32,787 nucleotides of DNA from Anaerosphaera aminiphila DSM 21120 (GTDB taxonomy: Bacteria > Bacillota > Clostridia > Tissierellales > Peptoniphilaceae), in NCBI RefSeq assembly GCF_900129925.1, contig NZ_FQXI01000018.1:1-32787 (forward strand). The letters are read 5' to 3'. Shown here one piece after another: positions 1 through 10,549 of the stretch. The stretch's first letter is position 1; every line of letters starts with the position of its first letter. The notes under the pieces were generated by a model that was not told the DNA's origin, did no database searches, and saw only the letters and a list, made by a program, of their open reading frames with translations. A program made the translations under genes and the position numbers.

Positions 1-273
1 TATCTATTTTTAAATGCAGAAAATAAAAATATTGCTAGGAAAGAATTAGAGAAATGGATAGAAAGAGCGAAACAATCAAAAATACCTGAATTCAAAGCAT
101 GTATTAAAGCTTTAGAAAACTGGAAAGAAGAAATACTTCATTATTTTGAAAGCAGATTTACCAACGGAAGAACGGAAGGATTTAACAATAAAATCAAAGT
201 GATTAAACGAGTATCTTATGGATATCGTAATTTTGAGACCTTTAAGAAGAGGATTTTGTGGTGTTGCAGTTAA
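1..273 (+). CDS. ISL3-family transposase, C-terminal end (partial, start outside window)
   Basis: The frame is open from base 1 and ends at TAA after 90 codons. It reads as the C-terminus of an ISL3-type DDE transposase. The family-typical end is visible: a stretch reading TEGFNNKIKVIKR, then YGYRNFETFKKRIL, about 30 residues before the stop. This part contains the last acidic catalytic position of the DDE triad (the E of TEGFNN) by family knowledge. The reading frame is intact as far as seen, so it cannot be called broken. The terminal repeat of the element follows about 50 bases downstream. Confidence 0.88.
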   Translation, partial: YLFLNAENKNIARKELEKWIERAKQSKIPEFKACIKALENWKEEILHYFESRFTNGRTEGFNNKIKVIKRVSYGYRNFETFKKRILWCCS

Positions 274-300
274 TTTAAACAAAAAATTATAATAAAAATT

Positions 301-340
301 GAGGTAGGAAAAAACCTACCCCAACATTTGACAATGAACC
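301..340 (+). repeat. ISL3 right terminal inverted repeat with subterminal hairpin
   Basis: Bases 321-340 form the likely outer terminal repeat. Just inside it, GGTAGG (303-308) and CCTACC (315-320) form a 6-bp hairpin around an A6 loop. GTAGG-type subterminal palindromes are typical of ISL3 ends. There is no U-run after the hairpin, so it is not an obvious terminator. Confidence 0.7.
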
Positions 341-407
341 TTTAAAATTAATTTAGTAAGTACTTTTTAGAGAATGAAATATTAAACATTCTATTATGTC
401 ATATTAT

Positions 408-436
408 TTTACAATTTGGAAAATTTTATATATAAT
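408..436 (+). promoter_or_regulatory. Sigma-A promoter of gltX
   Basis: TTTACA (408-413) and TATAAT (431-436) are separated by 17 bp. Transcription should start near 443, giving a 5' leader of about 64 bases. That is too short for a T-box, and no T-box sequence is seen. Confidence 0.75.
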
Positions 437-506
437 TGTAATGTTATAATAATATAAATGTGAAATTTAATATAAATAATTTATATGAGAAATTAGGGGG
501 ATAAAA

Positions 507-1982
507 ATGTCAGAAGTTAGAGTTAGATTTGCACCAAGCCCAACTGGATATTTACACATTGGCGGTCTTAGAACGGCGCTTTACAACTATCTGTTTGCCA
601 GAAAAAACGGTGGTAAGTTTATTTTGAGAATAGAAGATACAGACAGAACCAGATTTGTAGAAGGAGCAATTGAAAATCTTATAAACTCACTAAAGTGGTC
701 CGGAATTGACTACGATGAAGGTGTATTTGTAGAAAATGGAAAAATTGTTCAAAAAGGTGACATGGGCCCTTACATTCAGTCGGAAAGACTTGAAATATAT
801 GAAAAATACGTAGATGAGCTAATAGAAAAAGGTGAAGCTTACTACTGCTTCTGTACAAAAGAAAGACTTGATAGAGTTAGGGAAGAACAGAGAATAAAAG
901 GTCAAGTTCCAAAATATGATGGATTCTGTAGAGGAATTTCTTTAGAAGAAGCTAAAAAAAGAGTTGCTGCAGGGGAAGAACACGTTGTGAGATTAAAGCT
1001 TCCTAGAAATAAAGACATATCATTTATGGATGCTGTAAGAGGAAAAGTTACTATTAACTCTGATGAAATGGACGATCAAGTTTTAATGAAGTCAGATGGA
1101 TTTCCAACTTACCACCTTGCAGTTGTAGTTGATGACCATCTAATGAAAATCACTCACGTTGTAAGAGGTGAAGAGTGGCTACCATCAACTCCAAAGCACG
1201 TATATTTATTTGAAGCACTTGGCTGGGAAGCACCGGAATTTGTCCATCTTCCAACAGTTTTAAATAAAGATAGAAAAAAACTTTCAAAGAGACAAGGAGA
1301 CGTTTCAGTTGAGGACTTTAGAAGTAGAGGATATCTTCCTGAGGGACTTGTAAACTACCTTGCACTTGTAGGCTGGAGTCCGGAAGACGGAGAAGAAATA
1401 ATGTCTATGGATGAAATGATAGAAAAGTTTACCTTTGAAAGAGTTGGAAAGTCCGGTGGAATTTTTGACAAGGAAAAATTAAATTGGGTAAATGCTCACT
1501 ATATTAAAGAGTACCCACTAGATGCAATTGCAGAGTTGTCAATGCCATTCGTAGTAGATGCAGGGCTTATGACTGAAGAAGAAATAGAGAAAAAATATGA
1601 CTGGTACTTGCTTTTAATAGATACAATTAGAGAGAGTCTAGATGTACTTGAAGAAGTTCCGGAAAAAATATCATTTTTATTTGGCGACTTGGAAGTTACA
1701 GAAGAAGATGCCCTTAATGAATTAAAAGGCGGTCAAGTACCAGACTTAATTGAAGCATTTAAAGAAGAGTTAAATGAAGTTGATGAAGTGGATATGGAAT
1801 TTGCAAGTGGCGTTATGAAGAAAATTCAAAAGAAAACCGGCGTTAAGGGGAAAAATTTATTTATGCCAGTTAGAGCCGCAATTTCAGGAAATGTTCATGG
1901 ACCGGAGCTTAAAAATATAATAGTTTTACTTGGAAAAGAAGGACTGTTAAATAGACTTAATGAAGTAGCAAAATATATGTAG
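507..1982 (+). CDS. gltX: Glutamyl-tRNA synthetase
   Basis: Class I aminoacyl-tRNA synthetase that charges tRNA-Glu in the cytoplasm. It is 491 aa, normal for bacterial GltX. The nucleotide-binding HIGH motif appears as HIGG at residues 17-20, within SPTGYLHIGGLRTAL. The second signature is KLSKR at residues 258-262. The C-terminal part forms the anticodon-binding helical domain. The ATG start follows AGGGGG at a good distance. In many Firmicutes one GluRS also glutamylates tRNA-Gln for later amidation by GatCAB; whether that holds here cannot be seen. The gene is a single transcription unit with its own promoter and terminator. Confidence 0.97.
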   Translation: MSEVRVRFAPSPTGYLHIGGLRTALYNYLFARKNGGKFILRIEDTDRTRFVEGAIENLINSLKWSGIDYDEGVFVENGKIVQKGDMGPYIQSERLEIYEKYVDELIEKGEAYYCFCTKERLDRVREEQRIKGQVPKYDGFCRGISLEEAKKRVAAGEEHVVRLKLPRNKDISFMDAVRGKVTINSDEMDDQVLMKSDGFPTYHLAVVVDDHLMKITHVVRGEEWLPSTPKHVYLFEALGWEAPEFVHLPTVLNKDRKKLSKRQGDVSVEDFRSRGYLPEGLVNYLALVGWSPEDGEEIMSMDEMIEKFTFERVGKSGGIFDKEKLNWVNAHYIKEYPLDAIAELSMPFVVDAGLMTEEEIEKKYDWYLLLIDTIRESLDVLEEVPEKISFLFGDLEVTEEDALNELKGGQVPDLIEAFKEELNEVDEVDMEFASGVMKKIQKKTGVKGKNLFMPVRAAISGNVHGPELKNIIVLLGKEGLLNRLNEVAKYM

Positions 1983-1987
1983 TGTTT

Positions 1988-2025
1988 AAAGAGAAGCTGG
2001 TTTAACTGGCTTCTCTTTAATTTTT
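1988..2025 (+). terminator. Rho-independent terminator of gltX
   Basis: A perfect 10-bp stem (AAAGAGAAGC at 1988-1997, GCTTCTCTTT at 2009-2018) has an 11-base loop and is followed by AATTTTT. Confidence 0.88.
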
Positions 2026-2135
2026 AGAAGATTTTAAATTAATAAAGTAGAATAAATTTAAAAGTATTTTTAGAGAACATCTTTTTTAAATTTTAAAAAT
2101 ATTTTTGCTTTTTTCTATTTTATAGCTATAAATAT

Positions 2136-2164
2136 TTGATAATATGCCTTCAATATGGTATATT
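2136..2164 (+). promoter_or_regulatory. Promoter of the cggR-gap glycolytic operon
   Basis: TTGATA (2136-2141), a 17-bp spacer, then TATATT (2159-2164). A TG one base upstream of the -10 makes it an extended -10 promoter. The start is expected near 2171, about 28 bases before the candidate CggR operator. Confidence 0.75.
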
Positions 2165-2198
2165 TATTTTGGAAGAGTTCTCTTTTTTAATTAGAGTG

Positions 2199-2232
2199 GG
2201 AACAAAAACTAACTAGCAGGACAAATCTGTGC
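2199..2232 (+). promoter_or_regulatory. Candidate CggR operator
   Basis: Two direct-repeat half-sites are present: GGAAC-N6-TAAC (2199-2213), a 4-base gap, then AGGAC-N6-GTGC (2218-2232). The spacing matches the known Bacillus subtilis CggR operator, GGGAC-N6-TGTC-N4-GGGAC-N6-TGTC. The first five bases of each half-site fit well; the TGTC parts fit poorly. It lies downstream of the promoter and just before cggR, where CggR acts as a roadblock in B. subtilis. The assignment is an inference from spacing and position. Confidence 0.6.
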
Positions 2233-2245
2233 CGGTGGTGATTAT

Positions 2246-3265
2246 GTGAATATAGATTTGCTCAGTTCTTTTGTGCCGGAATTTAAAGAATATTTTATTA
2301 GAAGGTATGAAATACTCCAAATGCTCTCTCAAGAGGGGACTGTTGGTAGAAGGACTATTTCTACAAAACTGAATCTTTCAGAAAGAGTAATAAGAGATGA
2401 AATTAATAAATTAAAAGAAATGGAACTTGTGCTGGTTTCTTCAGCAGGAGTTACTATTACAGATAGTGGCAAAAATATAATAAAGAGTTTTTTAGAACTA
2501 TATAGAGAATTTAACAACTTGACAGAACTGGAGCGAACTGTAGAAGAGATTTTAAATGTAAAAAAAGTTATAGTTGTCAAAGGTGATGTTTCAAAAGATG
2601 AATATGTTTTTGACAGTCTGGGTTCTGCAACGGCGAAGTTAATAGAAGGCATACTTCAAGATGGATATAAAATTGGAGTTACAGGTGGCAGGACGCTGTC
2701 TGCAATTGCAGATGAGATGAGCTTAAATACAAAGAGAAAAAATTTGACTGTCATTCCGGCGAGAGGTTCTCTTGGAAGAAGTGTTGGATATCAATCTAAT
2801 TCAATTGCATCAAAACTCGCTCAAAAATTAAATGCAGAGTACCAAATACTTCCGGTTCCGGATACAGCCTCAGAAGAGGCAATGAAAATGTTAATGGACA
2901 ACCAAGAGGTAAAAGAAGCTTATGAAAAGTTAAAAAACTTAGATGTTTTAATTTTTGGTGTGGGTAGAGCTGATGTAATGACTGGAAGAAGAGGAAGTAG
3001 TGATGAACTTAAGAGTAGTATTTTAAAAAGTGGAGCAGTGGCAGAAGCTTTTGGACACTACTTTAATATTAAAGGTGAAAAGGTTTATCACTCACAGAGT
3101 ATTGGTATTACAATATCAGAATTTTTAAAGATTCCAAATGTAATTGGAGTTGCCGGTGGAGATGAGAAATCAGAGGCAATAATGAGTATTTCAACTTTAA
3201 GGTCTGATATGGTTTTAGTGATAGATGAAAGTGCAGCAAAGAGAATTGTTAATATTAGGAGGTAA
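2246..3265 (+). CDS. cggR: Central glycolytic genes regulator, SorC/DeoR-type repressor
   Basis: Transcriptional repressor of the lower-glycolysis operon; in B. subtilis it is released by fructose-1,6-bisphosphate. It is 339 aa, normal for the family. A winged helix-turn-helix lies near residues 28-60 (VGRRTISTKLNLSERVIRDEI). It is followed by the SorC sugar-phosphate-binding domain with its TGGRTLSAIA glycine-rich loop, and a late GVAGGDEK motif. The GTG start at 2246 is preceded by GGTGGTG, and no better start is seen. Its stop codon lies inside the ribosome binding site of gap, so the two are probably translated together. Position at the head of gap-pgk-tpiA-gpmI-eno is the classic CggR arrangement and supports autoregulation. 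Confidence 0.94.
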   Translation: MNIDLLSSFVPEFKEYFIRRYEILQMLSQEGTVGRRTISTKLNLSERVIRDEINKLKEMELVLVSSAGVTITDSGKNIIKSFLELYREFNNLTELERTVEEILNVKKVIVVKGDVSKDEYVFDSLGSATAKLIEGILQDGYKIGVTGGRTLSAIADEMSLNTKRKNLTVIPARGSLGRSVGYQSNSIASKLAQKLNAEYQILPVPDTASEEAMKMLMDNQEVKEAYEKLKNLDVLIFGVGRADVMTGRRGSSDELKSSILKSGAVAEAFGHYFNIKGEKVYHSQSIGITISEFLKIPNVIGVAGGDEKSEAIMSISTLRSDMVLVIDESAAKRIVNIRR

Positions 3266-3268
3266 AAA

Positions 3269-4306
3269 ATGTCAGTAAAAGTTGCTATTATGGGTTTTGG
3301 AAGAATAGGTAGAGATGTTTTAAGAGGATGGTCCCTAAGAGAAAATCCTGGATTTGAAATTGCGTATATTGCAGATATAAATGCAGTTGATCACATTAAA
3401 GAGCATGCACATCTTTTTAAATATGACTCAATTTATAGAAAGTACCCAGGTACTGTAGAAGTAGTTGAAGATGGATTTGTAATAAATGGCAAAAAAATTA
3501 CAGTGTTAAACGGAAAAGCTCCGGAAGATATGGAGTGGGGAAAACTTGGTGTTGATGTTGTAATTGAATCAACAGGCGCATTTACTCAAAGAGAAAAAGC
3601 TGAAGGCCATCTTAAAGCCGGTGCAAAAAAAGTTATTATAACAGCTCCTGCAAAGGGAGAGGACATTACAATAGTAATGGGAGTTAACGATGACAAATAC
3701 GACAGCGCAGTTCACAACATTATCTCTAATGCATCTTGCACTACAAACTGTCTAGCTCCAGTTACAAAAGTTATTCTTGATAACTTTGGAATTGAAAGAG
3801 GGCTTATGAATACAATTCATGCCTACACAAATGACCAAAAAATTCACGATGCAATGCATAAAGACATGAGACGTGCAAGAATGGGTGCTGAAAATATAAT
3901 TCCTACAACTACAGGAGCTGCTCAAGCTGTTGCAAAGGTAATTCCGGAAGTTGAGGGAATTTTAACAGGATTTGCTCTTAGAGTTCCAGTTCCAACAGGT
4001 TCAATAGTAGATGTTACTTTTGAAATTTCAAAAGATGCTACTAAAGAGGAAATAAATGCTGCAGTTAAAAAAGCTGCTGAAAATGAATTAAAAGGTGTTT
4101 TGGAGTACTCAGAGGAAGAGTTAGTTTCAAGTGATATAATTCAAAATCCACACTCTTCAATTTTTGATGCAAGCCTTACTTTAGTTCAAGATAGACTAAT
4201 TAAGTGTGTGTCTTGGTATGATAATGAATGGGGATATTCTCAAAGAGTTATTGACTTAACGTCAAAAGTTGCAGGTTACTATAAAAATAAAGCGAGGACT
4301 CTATAG
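3269..4306 (+). CDS. gap: Glyceraldehyde-3-phosphate dehydrogenase, type I
   Basis: Cytoplasmic NAD-dependent enzyme that oxidises glyceraldehyde-3-phosphate to 1,3-bisphosphoglycerate. It is 345 aa. The Rossmann glycine motif GFGRIGRDVLR is at the N-terminus. An Asp at the end of the second strand (ADINAVD) fits NAD rather than NADP. The catalytic Cys157 sits in SNASCTTNC and His184 in TIHAYTND. AGGAGG precedes the ATG by 7 bases and overlaps the end of cggR. The stop codon lies within a strong hairpin (4290-4318) that separates gap from pgk. Confidence 0.98.
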   Translation: MSVKVAIMGFGRIGRDVLRGWSLRENPGFEIAYIADINAVDHIKEHAHLFKYDSIYRKYPGTVEVVEDGFVINGKKITVLNGKAPEDMEWGKLGVDVVIESTGAFTQREKAEGHLKAGAKKVIITAPAKGEDITIVMGVNDDKYDSAVHNIISNASCTTNCLAPVTKVILDNFGIERGLMNTIHAYTNDQKIHDAMHKDMRRARMGAENIIPTTTGAAQAVAKVIPEVEGILTGFALRVPVPTGSIVDVTFEISKDATKEEINAAVKKAAENELKGVLEYSEEELVSSDIIQNPHSSIFDASLTLVQDRLIKCVSWYDNEWGYSQRVIDLTSKVAGYYKNKARTL

Positions 4307-4318
4307 GAGTTTTCGCTT
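4290..4318 (+). other. Hairpin over the gap stop codon (gap-pgk junction)
   Basis: AAGCGAGGACTC (4290-4301) pairs with GAGTTTTCGCTT (4307-4318) over 12 bp, including two G-U pairs, around a 5-base loop. The last base of the gap stop codon closes the loop. The hairpin is followed by ATTTATATTT rather than a clean U-run. It could therefore be a leaky terminator or a 3' stabiliser that raises gap mRNA over the downstream genes. The role is inference. Confidence 0.65.
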
Positions 4319-4339
4319 ATTTATATTTGAGGGGAAAAA

Positions 4340-5530
4340 ATGAAAAAAACATTAAAAAATTTTGATTTTAACAATAAAAAGGTATTAGTTAGAGCAGACT
4401 TTAACGTGCCTTTAGATGGAGATAAAATAACTAATGACGATAGAATAGTAAAGAGCCTTCCAACTATTGAATACATTTTAAATAGTGGTGGAACTGTAAT
4501 ACTAATGAGTCACTTGGGAAGACCTAAGGGAAAATATGTGGAGAATCTTTCACTAAAACCTATTGCAAATAGATTATCTGAACTATTAAATAGAGATGTT
4601 AAATTTTTAAATAGCGAAGAAGTTGTAGATGAAAGTGTTGAAAAAGAAGTGGCAAAACTGAAAAGTGGAGATATTGCTTTACTTGAAAATACTAGATTTG
4701 TTGAAGGTGAAGAAAAAAACGACGATATATTTTCAAAGAAATTATCAGATCTTGCAGATATTTATATAAATGATGCCTTTGGAACCAGCCATAGAGCTCA
4801 TGCTTCAAATGTTGGAGTTTCAAAGTATTTACCGTCAGGAATTGGGCTTTTAGTTGAAAGAGAAGTTGAATATATTCAAAATGCAATTGAAAATCCGAAG
4901 CGCCCTTTTATTGCAATTATTGGTGGGGCAAAAGTATCAGATAAAATTGGAGTAATAGAAAACCTATTAAACAAAGTTGATAAGATAATAATCGTTGGAG
5001 CTATGGCATATACTTTTTTAAAGTCTCAGGGATATGAAGTGGGAAAATCACTAGTTGAAAATGACAAGTTGGACCTTGCGAAAAGTTTAATAGAAAAAGC
5101 TAAGGAAAAAGGTGTAAAATTAATACTGCCAATTGATTTTGTAGTTGCTACAGAAATTAAAGAGGGTATAAGTAAGAAGACGGTAGATTTTGATAAAATT
5201 CCAAAAGACCTTGAAGGCTTAGATATAGGAGTGAAGTCTAGAGAACTTATAGTAGATGAACTTCAAGGTGCAAAAACTGTAGTGTGGAACGGACCTGCCG
5301 GAGTATTTGAACTTAAGGATTTTGCAGAGGGGACTTTTGCAATTGCAAGAGCACTTGCAAATCTAGAGGGTGCAACTACTATTATAGGTGGCGGAGACTC
5401 TGCATCGGCAATTGAAAAAGCTGGTGTGGCAGATAAAATTTCTCACATATCTACAGGAGGAGGAGCAAGTTTAGAACTCTTAGAGGGAAAAGTTTTACCT
5501 GGAATTGATTGTATAGAAGATGAGGAGTGA
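4340..5530 (+). CDS. pgk: Phosphoglycerate kinase
   Basis: Transfers phosphate from 1,3-bisphosphoglycerate to ADP, the first ATP-yielding step of glycolysis. It is 396 aa, typical for bacteria. The N-terminal substrate-binding motif reads KVLVRADFNVPLD, with a second substrate segment SHLGRPKG. Near the C-terminus are the nucleotide-loop motifs WNGPAGVFE and GGGDSASAIEKAG, then STGGGASLELLEGK. The ATG is preceded by GAGGGG. The stop overlaps the ribosome binding site of tpiA, so the two are probably translationally coupled. Confidence 0.98.
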   Translation: MKKTLKNFDFNNKKVLVRADFNVPLDGDKITNDDRIVKSLPTIEYILNSGGTVILMSHLGRPKGKYVENLSLKPIANRLSELLNRDVKFLNSEEVVDESVEKEVAKLKSGDIALLENTRFVEGEEKNDDIFSKKLSDLADIYINDAFGTSHRAHASNVGVSKYLPSGIGLLVEREVEYIQNAIENPKRPFIAIIGGAKVSDKIGVIENLLNKVDKIIIVGAMAYTFLKSQGYEVGKSLVENDKLDLAKSLIEKAKEKGVKLILPIDFVVATEIKEGISKKTVDFDKIPKDLEGLDIGVKSRELIVDELQGAKTVVWNGPAGVFELKDFAEGTFAIARALANLEGATTIIGGGDSASAIEKAGVADKISHISTGGGASLELLEGKVLPGIDCIEDEE

Positions 5531-5534
5531 TTTT

Positions 5535-6284
5535 TTGAGAAAAAAGCTTATAGCTGGAAATTGGAAGATGAATTTAAATGTTACAGACACTAGAAAAATG
5601 TTAAGTGAACTTGTAGAAAAAAACTTAAATAGTGAAGTTGAAGCATTAATTTGTCCGCCCTTTACTTCTTTGGAAGCGGCTAGTGAAATACTAAAGGGTA
5701 CAAATATAAAATTGGGAGCACAAAACGTAAGTGAATATGAGGACGGAGCAAGAACCGGAGAAATTTCCACAAATATGCTTAAGGATTTAAGTGTTTCCTA
5801 TGTAATAATTGGACACTCTGAAAGAAGAACTTACTATGGTGAAACTGATGAAATTGTAAATGAAAAGATTAAAAGAACACTTTCTCAAAATTTAAAGGCT
5901 GTGCTCTGTGTTGGAGAAGATGAAGTAGAGAGAAGAGAAAACAGACATGAAGAAGTAGTAAAATCTCAACTTGAAAAGGGACTAAGAGAAATTTCAGAAA
6001 ACACAGAAGACATTGTAATTGCCTATGAGCCAATTTGGGCAATAGGAACGGGAAATACTTGTAGCAGCGAAGATGCAGAGAGTATGTGTAAATTTATTAG
6101 AAGTAGTGTAGCAAATATTTTCAGCAGTGAAATAGCTGACAATATGAGAATACTCTATGGAGGTTCAGTAAAACCTTCCAATGTAAGAGAACTTATGAGT
6201 AATGAAAATATAGATGGTGCATTAGTTGGTGGAGCCAGCTTAAAAGCAGAAGATTTTCAAAGTCTTGTAAATTTTGGAGAATAA
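5535..6284 (+). CDS. tpiA: Triosephosphate isomerase
   Basis: Interconverts dihydroxyacetone phosphate and glyceraldehyde-3-phosphate. The protein is 249 aa with a TTG start at 5535. This start gives the family N-terminus MRKKLIAGNWKMN and sits 7 bases after GAGGAG. An in-frame ATG at 5520 would add five unusual residues and lies inside that ribosome binding site, so it is rejected. Catalytic residues are visible: Lys11 in GNWKMN, His94 in IIGHSERR, Glu165 in YEPIWAIGTG, and the phosphate loops LYGGSVKPSN and GALVGGASL. The pgk stop lies four bases upstream. Confidence 0.96.
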   Translation: MRKKLIAGNWKMNLNVTDTRKMLSELVEKNLNSEVEALICPPFTSLEAASEILKGTNIKLGAQNVSEYEDGARTGEISTNMLKDLSVSYVIIGHSERRTYYGETDEIVNEKIKRTLSQNLKAVLCVGEDEVERRENRHEEVVKSQLEKGLREISENTEDIVIAYEPIWAIGTGNTCSSEDAESMCKFIRSSVANIFSSEIADNMRILYGGSVKPSNVRELMSNENIDGALVGGASLKAEDFQSLVNFGE

Positions 6285-6285
6285 G

Positions 6286-9492
<3,207 letters not shown>

Positions 9493-9493
9493 A

Positions 9494-9529
9494 AGGTGGC
9501 ATACAAGTTGTGTGCTACCTCTAGTTTTT
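9494..9529 (+). terminator. Terminator of the glycolytic operon
   Basis: AGGTGGCATACA (9494-9505) pairs with TGTGTGCTACCT (9509-9520), 12 bp with two G-U pairs, followed by CTAGTTTTT. Confidence 0.85.
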
Positions 9530-9554
9530 AAAAACAATACTTATAAATATCTAC

Positions 9555-9584
9555 TTAATTAATAAACTTATGTATGGGTATAAA
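9555..9584 (+). promoter_or_regulatory. Weak promoter candidate for the pirin gene
   Basis: TTAATT (9555-9560) and TATAAA (9579-9584) are separated by 18 bp. The -35 is poor, but a promoter is expected here because a terminator lies just upstream. Confidence 0.35.
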
Positions 9585-9620
9585 TAAATTGATTATAAGA
9601 ATAACAAGGAGGAATAATAT

Positions 9621-10460
9621 ATGGAGAGAAAAGTAAAAGGGAAAGTTACCGGTTTTAAAACGCAAGATGGAGCTGGTGTAAACTTAGTTCGTGTTTTGGG
9701 AAATACTACAGTAAAGCAATATGATCCTTTTTTAATGTTGGATTCATTTGACAGCAAAGATCCTAATGACTATACTGCAGGATTTCCAATGCATCCACAT
9801 AGAGGGATTGAAACAATAACTTTTTTATCAAGTGGAGAAATAGTTCACAGAGACAGCTTGGGAAATGAAGGTACTATTCGTCCGGGAGAAGTTCAGTGGA
9901 TGACAGCAGGCTCAGGAATACTTCACGAGGAAATGCCACAGGCTGCAGAGAGAATGTTGGGAGTTCAAATTTGGTTGAATTTGCCACAAAAAGACAAGAT
10001 GACAACTCCTGAATACCATGAAATAGGAAGAGATTTAATAGAAGAAATAGAAATTGAAGGTGGATTACTTCGCCTAATAAGTGGAAGTTATAAAGAGTTC
10101 AGTGCTTTTCAGGGAAAATACCTACCGGTGGACTTCTATGACATTCATTTAAAAGCAGGTAAAAGTTTTACAATACCTACAAAAGAAGACGAAGAAGTTT
10201 ACTTGTTTTTGTTGGAAAATGATGCAATTGTAGCCGGAGAACACATTCCGGTTAAAACAGCTGTTGCAACAGAGCCTGGAACTAGTATAGATATTGAAGC
10301 ACTGGATAAAAATATTGAAATACTGTTTTTAAGTGCACCTAAATTAGATGAGCCTGTAGCTTGGGGTGGACCAATTGTAATGAATACTAAGGCTGAATTA
10401 GAAAGAGCATTTGCAGAGTTGCAAAGCGGAATGTTTATAAAGGATAAACCAAAAGAGTAA
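9621..10460 (+). CDS. Pirin family protein
   Basis: A bicupin of 279 aa. The N-terminal pirin domain carries the metal set known from human pirin: His58 and His60 in MHPHRG, His102 and Glu104 in LHEE. The family stretch GEVQWMTAGSGILHEE is intact. Some bacterial pirins have quercetin dioxygenase activity and others bind metabolic enzymes; the substrate here cannot be told from sequence. AAGGAGG lies upstream of the ATG. It is a single-gene unit between two terminators. Confidence 0.93.
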   Translation: MERKVKGKVTGFKTQDGAGVNLVRVLGNTTVKQYDPFLMLDSFDSKDPNDYTAGFPMHPHRGIETITFLSSGEIVHRDSLGNEGTIRPGEVQWMTAGSGILHEEMPQAAERMLGVQIWLNLPQKDKMTTPEYHEIGRDLIEEIEIEGGLLRLISGSYKEFSAFQGKYLPVDFYDIHLKAGKSFTIPTKEDEEVYLFLLENDAIVAGEHIPVKTAVATEPGTSIDIEALDKNIEILFLSAPKLDEPVAWGGPIVMNTKAELERAFAELQSGMFIKDKPKE

Positions 10461-10471
10461 ACAAATGTAGT

Positions 10472-10518
10472 AAAAAGCAACAAGTGATAGAGTTTTTTTA
10501 TCACTTGTTGCTTTTTTA
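10472..10518. terminator. Bidirectional terminator between pirin and the MATE gene
   Basis: A perfect 18-bp stem (10472-10489 with 10499-10516) begins with A5 and ends with T6. It can therefore stop transcription from both convergent genes. Confidence 0.92.
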
Positions 10519-10549
10519 ATTTTAAAATTTATAAAACAAGAAAAGTATT

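Larger units (their letters stand above)
1..340 (+). mobile_element. ISL3-family insertion sequence, right (3') part
   Basis: The element consists of the transposase 3' end plus the downstream terminal sequence. Read inward from about 340, the end begins GGTTCATTGTCAAATGTTGG. This resembles the ISL3-family terminal repeat, which usually begins GGCTCTTTGTCAA. The likely right boundary is therefore at or near 340. An 8-bp target duplication would be expected at about 341-348, but the left end lies outside the window, so this is untested. The element sits only about 70 bases upstream of the gltX promoter. Confidence 0.8.

Noticed and set aside
443-506. T-box riboswitch for gltX
   Set aside because: The leader is too short and shows no T-box sequence or terminator.
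357-2080. Similar short sequences on both sides of gltX (TTTTTAGAGAA near 364 and 2067)
   Set aside because: Only about 11-15 AT-rich bases agree; chance is likely and no element boundary supports it.
2329-2652. Minus-strand open frame of 107 aa inside cggR
   Set aside because: Composition is that of a shadow frame, no ribosome binding site, and cggR is clearly the real gene.
5520-5534. ATG start of tpiA at 5520
   Set aside because: It lies within the ribosome binding site and adds residues not found in the family; TTG at 5535 fits better.
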